A DNA stretch of 64,000 nucleotides from Ruegeria atlantica (GTDB lineage Bacteria > Pseudomonadota > Alphaproteobacteria > Rhodobacterales > Rhodobacteraceae). Made by a program: the position numbers and the translations under genes. Of the stretch, positions 50,861 through 59,587 are shown piece by piece. Numbering within the stretch: the stretch's first letter is position 1; the number at the start of each line of letters is the position of its first letter. Location: contig NZ_CYPU01000049.1 of NCBI RefSeq assembly GCF_001458195.1, positions 1 to 64,000 on the forward strand, given 5' to 3'. The notes under the pieces were generated by a model. That model searched no databases. It saw only the letters and a list, made by a program, of their open reading frames with translations, and was not told where the DNA came from.

Positions 50861-51727
50861 ATGCGCTCTGTCACCAAAGACAATATCACCGATGTGTTCA
50901 TGGGATACCTGTCCAAGGATACTGATCCGCGGATGCGTGAAATCATGGGGTCTCTGGTCAAGCACCTCCACGATTTCGCCCGTGAAACCAACCTGACGCA
51001 TGACGAATGGCGTACTGGAATTGCATTTCTAGAGGGGTGCGCCGCTGTGGAAACCGCAGATAGGCATGAGTTTGTCTTGGCCTCGGACGTGTTGGGACTG
51101 TCATCGCTGGTGGATATGCTCCATTCAACTCCAGATGCCACAAGTTCGTCTGTTCTTGGGCCTTTTCACGTTTCTGGCGCACCGCCACTGCCATTCGGTG
51201 GTGATATGAAGCGTCACTACGGTGGGCCGGTTCTGCTGGCCGAGGGCGTTATCAGGGATGCCGAGGGTAATCCGATTAGCGGTGCAGAGCTCGACATCTG
51301 GCAAACGGCGCCAAATGGAATGTATGCAAGCCAGGATGAAGAACAGGACACCTTTTCTTTTCATGGCCTGATGACCACTGGTGAGGACGGTAAGTATGCA
51401 TTCACGACCGTCAAGCCAGTCGAATACACCGTGCCTTCAGACGGGCCTGTCGGGGACATCCTGCGCGCCTGCGGTCGCCATCCTTGGCGACCGTCGCACC
51501 TGCACTATATCGTTAAGGCACCCGGGCATCGTTCCTTAGTTACCGAGATATTCCCCGACGACGATCCCTACCTGGATCAGGATACAGTGTTTGGTGTTCG
51601 GGATGACCTGGTAATGACTTATGTTGAAAGGCCGGCTTCAGAATTTCCCGAAGGCATGGAACTTTCTGGCAAGATTACTGAACCTTTCTTGCACGTAAAG
51701 TTCGATGTGAAGCTTGCCAGAGTTTGA
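50861..51727 (+). CDS. Intradiol ring-cleavage dioxygenase (hydroxyquinol/catechol 1,2-dioxygenase type)
   Basis: A 288-residue non-haem Fe(III) dioxygenase. N-terminal dimerisation helix domain (residues 1-~100), then the catalytic beta-sandwich: VLGPFHVSGAPP, GAELDIWQTAPNGMYASQDE (first Tyr ligand), PVEYTVPSDGPVGDILRACG (second Tyr) and HPWRPSHLHYIVKAPGH (two His). The form is closer to hydroxyquinol 1,2-dioxygenases than to catechol enzymes. No maleylacetate reductase is present nearby, so the downstream route is unclear; FAH and dienelactone hydrolase genes in this locus are candidates. It ends at the amidohydrolase gene. Confidence 0.9.
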   Translation: MRSVTKDNITDVFMGYLSKDTDPRMREIMGSLVKHLHDFARETNLTHDEWRTGIAFLEGCAAVETADRHEFVLASDVLGLSSLVDMLHSTPDATSSSVLGPFHVSGAPPLPFGGDMKRHYGGPVLLAEGVIRDAEGNPISGAELDIWQTAPNGMYASQDEEQDTFSFHGLMTTGEDGKYAFTTVKPVEYTVPSDGPVGDILRACGRHPWRPSHLHYIVKAPGHRSLVTEIFPDDDPYLDQDTVFGVRDDLVMTYVERPASEFPEGMELSGKITEPFLHVKFDVKLARV

Positions 51728-51747
51728 ATGCTATTGAGGGTGGTGCG

Positions 51748-52554
51748 GTGCTGAAACATACCTTAATTTTAGGTGCTACGCTTCTTTGTGGTAATGCCAT
51801 CGCAGAAGAGCGACCGATCTTCGATGCGCATATTCATTACAGCCATGATGCCGTCAAACTGGTTCCTCCCGAACAAGTTGCCAAAATCCTTCGGGACGCA
51901 GGCGTGCGCAAAGCACTGGTTTCCAGCTCGGATGACAACGGTACCCAATTGCTGTTGGCCGCAGCGCCGGACATCGTTGTTCCGGCCCTTCGCCCCTACC
52001 GTCGCCGCGGTGAGATCAACACCTGGATGCACGATGAAACCGTAATCGGTTATCTGGAAGCAAATCTGGCGAAGAACGAATACAAAGCCATCGGCGAATT
52101 TCACGCTTATGGTGATGATATCAAAACGCCGGTCATCCAGCATATGATCGCACTGGCAAAAGAACGTAACCTAATTCTGCATCACCATGGCGATCGAGAG
52201 GCCGTTGACCTGATTTTTGAGATTTGGCCCGAAGCTCGGGTATTGTGGGCCCACTCTGGCTTTGACGACCCGTCTAGTGTGGTCGATGCACTAGACACCT
52301 ATCCGAGACTTTGGGCCGATCTTGCGTTTCGCTCTGATATGGTCTCGCAGGGCCGTGTTGACCCAGATTGGAAGGCTGCGTTCGAAGCGCACCCGGATCG
52401 GTTTATGGTTGGTACGGATACATTCGCTCCAGAGCGTTGGTACTACGTAGGCCCTCATGCTGATTTTTCACGGGAGTGGTTGGATTTGCTTCCGGACCAG
52501 ATCGCAGACAACATCGCATACGCAAACGCAGAACGTTTACTGGCATCAGAATGA
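51748..52554 (+). CDS. Secreted amidohydrolase-family protein
   Basis: About 268 residues from GTG 51748 (MLKHTLILGATLLCGNAIAEE, a signal peptide cleaved after A). A start at TTG 51724 would overlap the dioxygenase stop and add a leader. The amidohydrolase-2-type TIM barrel carries the metal ligands HIH in FDAHIHYSHDA, His in GEFHAYGDD, LILHHHGDREA, LWAHSGFDDP and Asp in FMVGTDTFAPERW. Exported members of this family are rare. It is coupled by 4-bp overlap to the YtkA-like gene, then to a MauG-like gene. Confidence 0.8.
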   Translation: MLKHTLILGATLLCGNAIAEERPIFDAHIHYSHDAVKLVPPEQVAKILRDAGVRKALVSSSDDNGTQLLLAAAPDIVVPALRPYRRRGEINTWMHDETVIGYLEANLAKNEYKAIGEFHAYGDDIKTPVIQHMIALAKERNLILHHHGDREAVDLIFEIWPEARVLWAHSGFDDPSSVVDALDTYPRLWADLAFRSDMVSQGRVDPDWKAAFEAHPDRFMVGTDTFAPERWYYVGPHADFSREWLDLLPDQIADNIAYANAERLLASE

Positions 52555-52928
52555 TCCGCTGGGTTGTCTGGTTTCTAGTATCATCTGGCGCGGCCGTCGC
52601 TTGTGAAACGGCAGGGCAACGCATGAGTTCGGAAACTCAAAACGCACCCAAGGTGCATGTGGCTGTCGACGAAATTCGATTGGCCCAACCGTTTTCTATT
52701 CTTCTGACAGTCTGTGATGATGTTGCCGTGAGTGAGGTGCGCGTCGATGCAATAATGCCTGCTCACCAACACGGGCTAAACTACGCCCCCAAAATCACCG
52801 CATTAGGCGATAGGGTGTTTCGTGCAGATAACATGCTGTTTCACATGCCGGGGCTGTGGGAACTGCGAGTTGACACCAATTTTGGCGGGCGATCGATATC
52901 CTACACTTCCGATGTCGTGCTAAAATGA
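52551..52928 (+). CDS. YtkA/FixH-like periplasmic protein
   Basis: A 125-residue protein from ATG 52551 (MIRWVVWFLVSSGAAVACET), with signal peptide and possible lipobox AVAC. The C-terminal domain has the YtkA-like core DEIRLAQPFSILLTVCDDVA, VRVDAIMPAHQHGLNYAPKI and MLFHMPGLWELRVDTNFGG. The His-Gln-His of MPAHQHG and a Met/His cluster may bind copper or another metal. Overlaps both neighbours by 4 bp. Confidence 0.75.
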   Translation: MIRWVVWFLVSSGAAVACETAGQRMSSETQNAPKVHVAVDEIRLAQPFSILLTVCDDVAVSEVRVDAIMPAHQHGLNYAPKITALGDRVFRADNMLFHMPGLWELRVDTNFGGRSISYTSDVVLK

Positions 52929-54049
52929 AGGTGCTGGTGACAGCGGCGTTTGTAGTCCTAGCGGGGGCCGTTCATGCCGAAGTCCTGTTGTCTGATGACG
53001 AAATTCAGCAAACGCTGTCCTTCGGACCATGGCCAATTTCGTTTCAGTCGGATCCAAGCAACAGGGTTTCAAACGATACAAGAGCGATTGCGCTAGGAGC
53101 GGCCTTGTTCAACGATCCGGTGTTGTCAGTTGACGGCGCATTTACTTGTGCAAGTTGTCATGACCCTGAACAGGCATTTACCACGTCCGACGCGCGAGCA
53201 TTTGGTCGCGTCCAGTTAGATCGAAACACACCATCCCTGCGGAACCTTGCCGGTCTCCGCTGGTACGGTTGGGGCGGCAAGAGTGACAGTCTTTGGGCAG
53301 CCAGCTTGCATCCGATCATCGAAGAACATGAGATGGCGCACAGTAAGGAAAGCCTAAAAACAGCCGTCTCTGAAAGTAGCTACATTGATGAATTTGAAGC
53401 CATATTTGGCGACATCCAGATTCAAGATCCAGAACTTGTGCTGGTGAACACTGCCAAAACGCTATCCGCTTACTTGGAAACGTTGGCTACCGGTCGGACA
53501 CAATTTGACGATTTTCGCGATGCATTGGAGAACCAAGATTTAGCAGCGGCTGCGAACTACCCCGAAGCTGCCCAGCGAGGTTTTCAGCTGTTCATAGGGC
53601 GTGGAAACTGTGTGTTGTGCCACAATGGTCCGAGATTTTCCAACAATGAGTTCCATGACGCAGGCGTTCCATATTTTCTGAGCGAAACCGAGGTCGACGA
53701 CGGGCGGTTCGGTGGATTGAACTTTTTGCTTTCAAACGCTTACACATTGGACGGCAACTGGAGCGACGATCCGGAAAAGCAAGGTGCATGGGTGGTTCGC
53801 AGTGTCCGCAGGAGCCACTCAGATTTTGGGACCTTTCGTACGCCAAGCCTGCGGGGCGTGGCCGAAACCGCGCCTTACATGCATGACGGCAGCCTGATCG
53901 ACTTGGATGCGGTGATCAGGCACTACAGCGAAATTGATACGGAAAGATTGCACGCCGACGGTGAAGCCATACTGTCGGAGTTGAATTTGTCTGAGCAAGA
54001 GATTGCAGACCTAGCTGCATTTTTGGAGTCGCTGTCCAAGGCACCTTGA
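52925..54049 (+). CDS. MauG/cytochrome c peroxidase-like di-haem protein
   Basis: A 374-residue secreted di-haem c protein (signal MKVLVTAAFVVLAGAVHA). Haem-binding motifs are CASCHDPEQAF (~residues 75-85) and CVLCHNGPRFSNN (~226-238). The family block HPIIEEHEMAHS and FRTPSLRGVAETAPYMHDGS are present. MauG-like proteins modify partner proteins by long-range oxidation; classical cytochrome c peroxidases remove H2O2. Being the last gene of an overlapping amidohydrolase-YtkA trio, it may mature one of them. No cysteine-rich peptide substrate was found nearby. Confidence 0.86.
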   Translation: MKVLVTAAFVVLAGAVHAEVLLSDDEIQQTLSFGPWPISFQSDPSNRVSNDTRAIALGAALFNDPVLSVDGAFTCASCHDPEQAFTTSDARAFGRVQLDRNTPSLRNLAGLRWYGWGGKSDSLWAASLHPIIEEHEMAHSKESLKTAVSESSYIDEFEAIFGDIQIQDPELVLVNTAKTLSAYLETLATGRTQFDDFRDALENQDLAAAANYPEAAQRGFQLFIGRGNCVLCHNGPRFSNNEFHDAGVPYFLSETEVDDGRFGGLNFLLSNAYTLDGNWSDDPEKQGAWVVRSVRRSHSDFGTFRTPSLRGVAETAPYMHDGSLIDLDAVIRHYSEIDTERLHADGEAILSELNLSEQEIADLAAFLESLSKAP

Positions 54050-54249
54050 TACAGCGCTTGTGTTAACCGCTTAGGAACGGGCTACCCGGGTTGCAGCCTT
54101 GGTGGCTGTTGCAGACCTCGGAATCTGCGATTTTTCTCCCGAAGATAATCTAACCCCGAGGCTTCGCCGATCATCATGAGCGCTTGAGCCACCTGGGTAT
54201 TCGGTCTGGGTCAAAATTGAACGACGTAATTCGCTGATTTATTGAAAAT

Positions 54250-54659
54250 TCAGTCGTAGATGGAGTCAATGATATGTGACGTTCCACATATCTTTTTAAG
54301 GCTACACAAAGTTCCACCACCAGCGACAGAACTTTTCCATTCCCCCACATCCTTCATCCATGCTGATTTCTTTGATCCTGACTTCCCTTTGCGAAAATCA
54401 AAGCTGATTCGCTGATAAGACGCCGAAGGTGCCTGTTCCTGCTGATCTGCCACGTGGCGAACGCGGATGACGGCAAGAGATTGCCAAACATCGAAGAACT
54501 CTCTGACATTGTTGCTGACTGGATTGATACTCCATGGCTTGCCAGAATGATAATACACACCAAGAACGCTTTTTTCGAACGACCAACGATATTGTCACGG
54601 TAACTGTATGGGCGTTGCTCAAGACTGGATCCGGAAGCAATTGGCATCGATGAATTCAA
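54250..54659 (-). pseudogene. Frameshifted remnant of unknown gene
   Basis: Two overlapping minus-strand frames join sensibly if two bases are removed at GTGTG (about 54559-54563): LEQRPYSYRDNIVGRSKKAF, LV, then YYHSGKPWSINPVSNNVREF and FDVWQSLAVIRVRHVADQQE. The combined ~130-residue sequence ends SHIIDSIYD. I recognise no family. It is probably a decayed gene fragment in a degraded region. Confidence 0.35.
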
Positions 54660-54842
54660 CGTCTATCAGCAACAAGCGTCACCGATTTCCTGTTGAGAAA
54701 ATTGCGCACGCGGTTTGGTTGACTTGAACTACGACTGGAAATTCAGAAACATATGTAAGCTGCTTTTTGTTGTCAGCTGAACTTTAACGGAAAAGAGATC
54801 CGAGATGTTTAAACGGAAGTAACATCACCCAGATTTCAAGGC

Positions 54843-55348
54843 CATATCCCTATCTCTTGCGAGGATTACGTGTAGATCGACCCAACCAGGTCTGGTGCGC
54901 TGACATCTCCTTTCTGCCGATGCGGCGTTGTTCTCTGTATCTCATAGCTATCATGGACTGATACACCCCAAGGTTCTGGGGTGGCGCATCTCCAACACGC
55001 TGGAAGCCGAATTCCGCGTTGAGGCGCTGAATGAAGCGACCCACAAGTTCGGCCCGCCCTCGATCATGAACACAGATCAGCGCAGCCAGTTCACGTCCTT
55101 TGTCTGGACCGACTGATTGCGTCGATCCAGTATGCGTAATTCGATGGATGGGAAAAGCCGCTTCTTTTTATTATATCTTCGTTGAACGGGTGCGGCGGTC
55201 CCTGAAATACGAAAGCAACTATCTGCAAGCCTAGGAAACCGGATCAGAGGCAAAGGCTGTTGTCAGAAAGTGGATCGAGTTCTACAATCGCAGGTGTCCG
55301 CATTCTGCCCTTGCCGGCAAGTCTCCTGCCGTGATCTATGGCAGCTAA
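54843..55348 (+). pseudogene. Degraded IS3-family transposase OrfB remnant
   Basis: In shifting frames one can read DRPNQVWCADISFLPMRRCS, LYLIAIMDWYTP, ISNTLEAEFRVEALNEATHK with FGPPSIMNTDQRSQFTSF, FVERVRRSLKYESNYLQA and VVRKWIEFYNRRCPHSALAG. These are successive parts of an IS3/IS2-type OrfB rve domain. At least three frameshifts and stops interrupt it, and no OrfA is present. It is an old dead element. Confidence 0.8.
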
Positions 55349-55444
55349 ATGAAACTACAAATCCCAGTCAGCGGGTCCAAAGAATAGCTCAATTCACGCC
55401 AGGACCGGTCCAACAATTGGGGAGTAGCTCAGTATGCTCTAACC

Positions 55445-55464
55445 CCTATTTGTGCAACAAAGCC
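55445..55464 (-). repeat. Possible IS terminal end
   Basis: Reading right to left, GGCTTTGTTGCACAAATAGG matches the style of IS5/IS6-type left ends common in alphaproteobacteria. No transposase gene is attached. Likely a solitary end in the decayed region. Confidence 0.4.
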
Positions 55465-55745
55465 ACCGGCACGTGTGCCCAGCTTAGGCGTTTGAACATC
55501 ATGAGCAGCACAGTAAGTCAGCTTTGGGCTCGGTGCACACATTCACGAAATCTCGCTCGCAACCTGATTTGCGGACAAAGTTATTTGGTGCATAAGCAAC
55601 GCGGTGACTAGCTCTTCCGCCACATACTACACACCATTTTTGGCTGAACACTCCAGTCGGGCCGAATTCATAAGACAGTTTGGTGATTTTTTGCTAGTTT
55701 ATCTTATTGTCACGGCACTCGACTTTACGTGGGGGCGTTGGTCTA

Positions 55746-56495
55746 TTGAAAAAACTAATTTTGAAAGCAGCGGTCGTTCTGAGTACAATCTGTTCGCTTA
55801 GTCTGGATGGTGTTGCGGCGCAAACCGCAGAAGAAGTTGAGACGGGCAACCGACTAGCAGCGGTGTTACGAGCTGGACGAAGTGTGGTGTCAAACAGCCA
55901 GGACCTAATCAACAATCCGGATATCACCGACAAAGGGCTGTCCGGCGATGTGTTTTACGAGCAAGTTATTGAGGCCTACTTGGAGGCCAATGGCGAACCA
56001 CCGCTGCATGATGGGTTGGACCCACTGGAGCAAAAGCTTACAGAAACGCAGCTGGACGCTATGGTCACGGTAATCGACGCAAACCAAGATATAATAAATG
56101 CCGAGGGAGTGGCATTCAAAGGATTTATTCCGGCAGTTTTTGCGCGGTTGGTAAATGAACAATTCGCTGATGAAATTGGCACGTCTGCCATGGTCAAGGT
56201 AACGGCGCCTTCGGAATTTGTCCGCAATCGCATGGCCCGTCCGGATACTTGGGAAAACTCGGTCATAGAGGAAAAGTTCAAGGACTCATCTTGGACCGAA
56301 GGGCAGCCATTTTTCGAAGAAACTAGCGTTTCAGGAACACCCGCTTTCCGTATGTTGATCCCAGAATACTATTCGGAGTCTTGTCTTTCATGCCACGGAT
56401 CGCCGGCGGGTGAAACGGATGTGACCGGTTTCCCAAAGGAAGGTGGGCAACTTGGTGATCTGGCGGGTGCAATTAGCATAACCCTTTTTAGATGA
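55746..56495 (+). CDS. Tll0287-like haem-binding sensor protein (DUF3365)
   Basis: About 249 residues from TTG 55746 (MKKLILKAAVVLSTICSLSL, signal peptide); a TTG at 55707 is an alternative. The periplasmic domain matches the Tll0287-like PAS-related family, with haem c motif ESCLSCHGSPAGETDVTGFP near residue 216 and the FVRNRMARPDTWE segment. Such domains usually form the sensor part of chemoreceptors or kinases. Here it is a separate protein coupled by 4-bp overlap to a hybrid kinase, so it probably senses a redox or gas signal for it. Confidence 0.82.
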   Translation: MKKLILKAAVVLSTICSLSLDGVAAQTAEEVETGNRLAAVLRAGRSVVSNSQDLINNPDITDKGLSGDVFYEQVIEAYLEANGEPPLHDGLDPLEQKLTETQLDAMVTVIDANQDIINAEGVAFKGFIPAVFARLVNEQFADEIGTSAMVKVTAPSEFVRNRMARPDTWENSVIEEKFKDSSWTEGQPFFEETSVSGTPAFRMLIPEYYSESCLSCHGSPAGETDVTGFPKEGGQLGDLAGAISITLFR

Positions 56496-59197
56496 AACAA
56501 GAATCTGGTGTGAGTAACAATTGGCGGTGGGTGTCCGAAAATACTATTCCGGTGCGCATAGGATCACTGTCGGCGCTACTGTTAGCTGCTTTGGTTGTGA
56601 GCACTATCGTGATGGTCTACGATCTGGCGCGTAACCAAGCCCGCATACAAGACGCAAACACTGAATTTCACCGGCTGGAAGTGGCAGGCCAGGCAGATCG
56701 TCAATTTGGAGAGATGAGGTACTGGCTGACGGATCTTTCTGTCAGCTTACTGACCCTTTCGGAGCGGCGCGCCAACGAAGCCAGTACAAAGCTCAATAGC
56801 AGCCTCGAACAGCTCGCCGCTTTTGCGCCTGAGTCCGCAGCCAGCGTACAAGAGCAGGCAAACTCCTATTACGAAACTTCTATGCTAGCAGCCGATGCTT
56901 ACACAGATGGTAACAGGGTGCTGGGAAACACTTTACTTGCACAGGCCCGAGTGGCCAGTGATGCCGTCGACAAGACGCTGACGCAATTGGTCGATGACCT
57001 ATCTGAAAGCGCCGACCAAACCAGAAATGAAGCAACGGTTGCCGCCAAGGCAGCGATGAACCGAGCGATCATTGCATGTGTTGTCATTGTGATATTGGGA
57101 GCGCTTCTTACGTGGCGTGCTCTGAGGTCAATCGTTGTGCCACTTCATGCAATCAACATTGCGATTTCAGGCCTAATCCGGGGAGAACGGGATGTCGCGC
57201 TGCCGCCCGAAGGCCCTGATGAGCTAGGTCGGATGTCCCAAGCGCTAAGAGCGCTTCGCGACAGCCAGGACAAACGGCGCGAACTAGAAGAAGAGGCGCG
57301 TGCGCAGCGCAATACGATTTTGACAGCAATTGAAACAATTCCAGACGGATTTGCGTTGTTCGACAACGAAGACGAGCTCATACTCTTCAATGACCGGTTC
57401 CGCAGCATTTTCGCACATGTGGACGACATTCTGGTTCCGGGCACCCGGTTCGAAGACATCTTGCGGCTGCAACTGGAACGAAAATCGGTGGATAGCGGCG
57501 ATGTTCCTGACGAAGAGTGGATTAGCGGGCGGCTTGAACGACACCGCAGACCTGATGGGGATCGCCAAGAAGTCTTACTGGGTGGCGCATGGATTCAGGT
57601 GTCGAAACGCCAGACACCCGACGGGGGCACGGTCGCTGTTTACAGCGATATTTCTGATCTTAAGTCCAAACAGGAACAACTTGAAGAAGCCAACGCGCAG
57701 GCGATCGCCGCCAGTTCCGCAAAAAGCCAGTTCCTGGCTTCCATGAGCCACGAGTTGCGCACTCCTTTGAACGCGATCATCGGTTATAGCGAAATGCTGT
57801 CCGAAGATGCGCAGGACATGGGATTCGAGACTGCGACGGATGATCTGGAGAAGATCATGGCATCCGGGCGACATCTGCTCTCGCTCATCAACGACGTTCT
57901 TGACCTGTCCAAGATCGAAGCGGGCAAAATGGAAATGTACCCGGAACGCTTCGCGCTCCGACCCTTGTTGGACGAAGTCGCGTCGACGGTGGTTCCCTTG
58001 GTGAGCAAGAATAGAAATGAACTGGTTCTCTCTTGTCATCTCGCAGACACTGACGAGATCGAAACCGATAAAACCAAGCTCCGGCAGAACCTTTTCAACC
58101 TGTTGTCCAACGCGGCGAAGTTTACCGAAGGTGGTAAGATTGAGCTTCTCGTCTCTAAACTCCGGAAGAATGATACGGATTTCTTTCGATTTGCGGTGCG
58201 AGATGAAGGTATCGGAATGACGCCGCAGCAACGCGACAAGCTGTTCCAGGCGTTCGTGCAAGCTGATCAGTCTACTACGCGGAATTTCGGAGGTACCGGG
58301 CTCGGGCTCGCCATTGCGCAGGAATTTACGCGTATGATGGGCGGGCACATCACAGTCTATAGCAAAGAGGGTGTTGGATCGACCTTCTCTTTTGAAATTC
58401 CGGCGCGCTATGCTGCTGTGTCCACATTGGTTGACGATCACAGTGAAGCGTCACCGGACACTGCTTTGGGCCGCGTTCTGATCGTGGATGATGAAGAAGA
58501 CGCTCGAAACGCGGTTGCACAAATCGTACGCGAGGAAGGGTATGATGTCTTGATGGCATCAAATGCGGAGGCGGGCATGGAAATGGCACGCGCGCAAAAG
58601 CCTGACGTCATTCTACTGGACGTTATTATGCCCGAACGCGACGGCTGGTCTATGTTGAAAGAACTCAAGGCAGACTCGAAGCTGTGCGAGACACCCGTCG
58701 TCTTGGCAACAATTGTCGCGGATCGCGACATGGGCCTTGCTTTTGGGGCGATCGAGCACCTGATCAAGCCGATTGATCCAGCTCGGCTGATCGCAACGCT
58801 AGATTCAATCGCCTCGGGTGGCGACAAAGACGTGCTGATCGTTGACGACGATATGTCAACGCGGAACCTGTTTCGCCGTATTTTGACGCGCAATGGTTGG
58901 ACAGTGCGCGAGGCGGCAGACGGTCACGGCGCGCTCAGCCAGTTGAAATCCAAAAGGCCGACTCTGATGGTATTGGACATTATGATGCCTAATGTGGACG
59001 GTTTCGATGTTCTCAAAACGGTTCGCACAACTGATGGGCTTGCCGATTTGCCGGTTATCGTAGCCACGTCTAAGGACCTGACGCGGGACGAACTGGATTG
59101 GTTGAAAGCCCATTCAGATGAGGTCATCCGCAAAGGAGATACCGGTCGAGGTGATCTGATTGCGGCGCTGAAACGTCAGTTACAGGACTATTCATAA
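56492..59197 (+). CDS. Hybrid sensor histidine kinase with two receiver domains
   Basis: A 901-residue inner-membrane kinase. Membrane segments at ~25-45 (SLSALLLAALVVSTIVMVYD) and ~190-210 (IIACVVIVILGALLTWRAL) enclose a helical periplasmic domain, followed by HAMP (~212-265), a PAS-like domain (~280-385), HisKA with His420 in SMSHELRTPLNAIIGY, and HATPase (NLLSNAAKF, DEGIGM, GGTGLGLAIAQEF). Two receiver domains follow, with phospho-acceptors Asp710 (LLDVIMPERDGW) and Asp829 (VLDIMMPNVDGF). All catalytic motifs are intact. It probably listens to the Tll0287-like protein encoded just upstream. Confidence 0.92.
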   Translation: MKQESGVSNNWRWVSENTIPVRIGSLSALLLAALVVSTIVMVYDLARNQARIQDANTEFHRLEVAGQADRQFGEMRYWLTDLSVSLLTLSERRANEASTKLNSSLEQLAAFAPESAASVQEQANSYYETSMLAADAYTDGNRVLGNTLLAQARVASDAVDKTLTQLVDDLSESADQTRNEATVAAKAAMNRAIIACVVIVILGALLTWRALRSIVVPLHAINIAISGLIRGERDVALPPEGPDELGRMSQALRALRDSQDKRRELEEEARAQRNTILTAIETIPDGFALFDNEDELILFNDRFRSIFAHVDDILVPGTRFEDILRLQLERKSVDSGDVPDEEWISGRLERHRRPDGDRQEVLLGGAWIQVSKRQTPDGGTVAVYSDISDLKSKQEQLEEANAQAIAASSAKSQFLASMSHELRTPLNAIIGYSEMLSEDAQDMGFETATDDLEKIMASGRHLLSLINDVLDLSKIEAGKMEMYPERFALRPLLDEVASTVVPLVSKNRNELVLSCHLADTDEIETDKTKLRQNLFNLLSNAAKFTEGGKIELLVSKLRKNDTDFFRFAVRDEGIGMTPQQRDKLFQAFVQADQSTTRNFGGTGLGLAIAQEFTRMMGGHITVYSKEGVGSTFSFEIPARYAAVSTLVDDHSEASPDTALGRVLIVDDEEDARNAVAQIVREEGYDVLMASNAEAGMEMARAQKPDVILLDVIMPERDGWSMLKELKADSKLCETPVVLATIVADRDMGLAFGAIEHLIKPIDPARLIATLDSIASGGDKDVLIVDDDMSTRNLFRRILTRNGWTVREAADGHGALSQLKSKRPTLMVLDIMMPNVDGFDVLKTVRTTDGLADLPVIVATSKDLTRDELDWLKAHSDEVIRKGDTGRGDLIAALKRQLQDYS

Positions 59198-59215
59198 GTC
59201 GGGAAGTTTAAGGCG

Positions 59216-59581
59216 ATGGCAAAGATACTTATTGTGGAAGACAACGATATGAACCTCGATATGCTGTCGCGTCGGCTGCAGAGAAAAGGATACGAAACCG
59301 CATCGGCCCGCGATGGTCAGGCTGGCGTCGAACAAGCCCTATCGGATAAACCAGATCTGATTTTAATGGACATGAGCCTGCCCGTAATCGACGGGTGGGA
59401 GGCGACCAGACAGATAAAAGCAAACCCAGACACAAAAACTATCCCAGTTGTCGCTTTGACTGCCCATGCGATGCAGAGTGATCGTGACAAAGCCATGGAG
59501 GCAGGTTGCGACGAATTCTATACCAAGCCGATCGAACTGCCTGGGTTGCTAGAAATTATTAAAAAACTGCTGGACGGGTAG
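59216..59581 (+). CDS. Single-domain response regulator (CheY/DivK-like)
   Basis: A 121-residue receiver with acidic pair VEDND, Asp52 (LILMDMSLPVIDGWE), Thr82 (VALTAHAM) and Lys104 (FYTKPIELP). No output domain, as in DivK. Nineteen bp after the kinase gene and 6 bp before the cyclase gene; likely shuttles phosphate between them. Confidence 0.9.
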   Translation: MAKILIVEDNDMNLDMLSRRLQRKGYETASARDGQAGVEQALSDKPDLILMDMSLPVIDGWEATRQIKANPDTKTIPVVALTAHAMQSDRDKAMEAGCDEFYTKPIELPGLLEIIKKLLDG

Positions 59582-59587
59582 CGCAGC

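Noticed and set aside
55420..55500. tRNA-like GGGGAGTAGCTCAGT near 55419
   Set aside because: The first bases resemble a tRNA 5' end, but no anticodon stem, T-arm or CCA-compatible acceptor partner can be folded; the region instead contains an IS-like end.
57575..58441. 288-codon minus-strand frame under the histidine kinase
   Set aside because: The plus strand carries the catalytic kinase and receiver motifs in this exact span; the reverse frame has no family.
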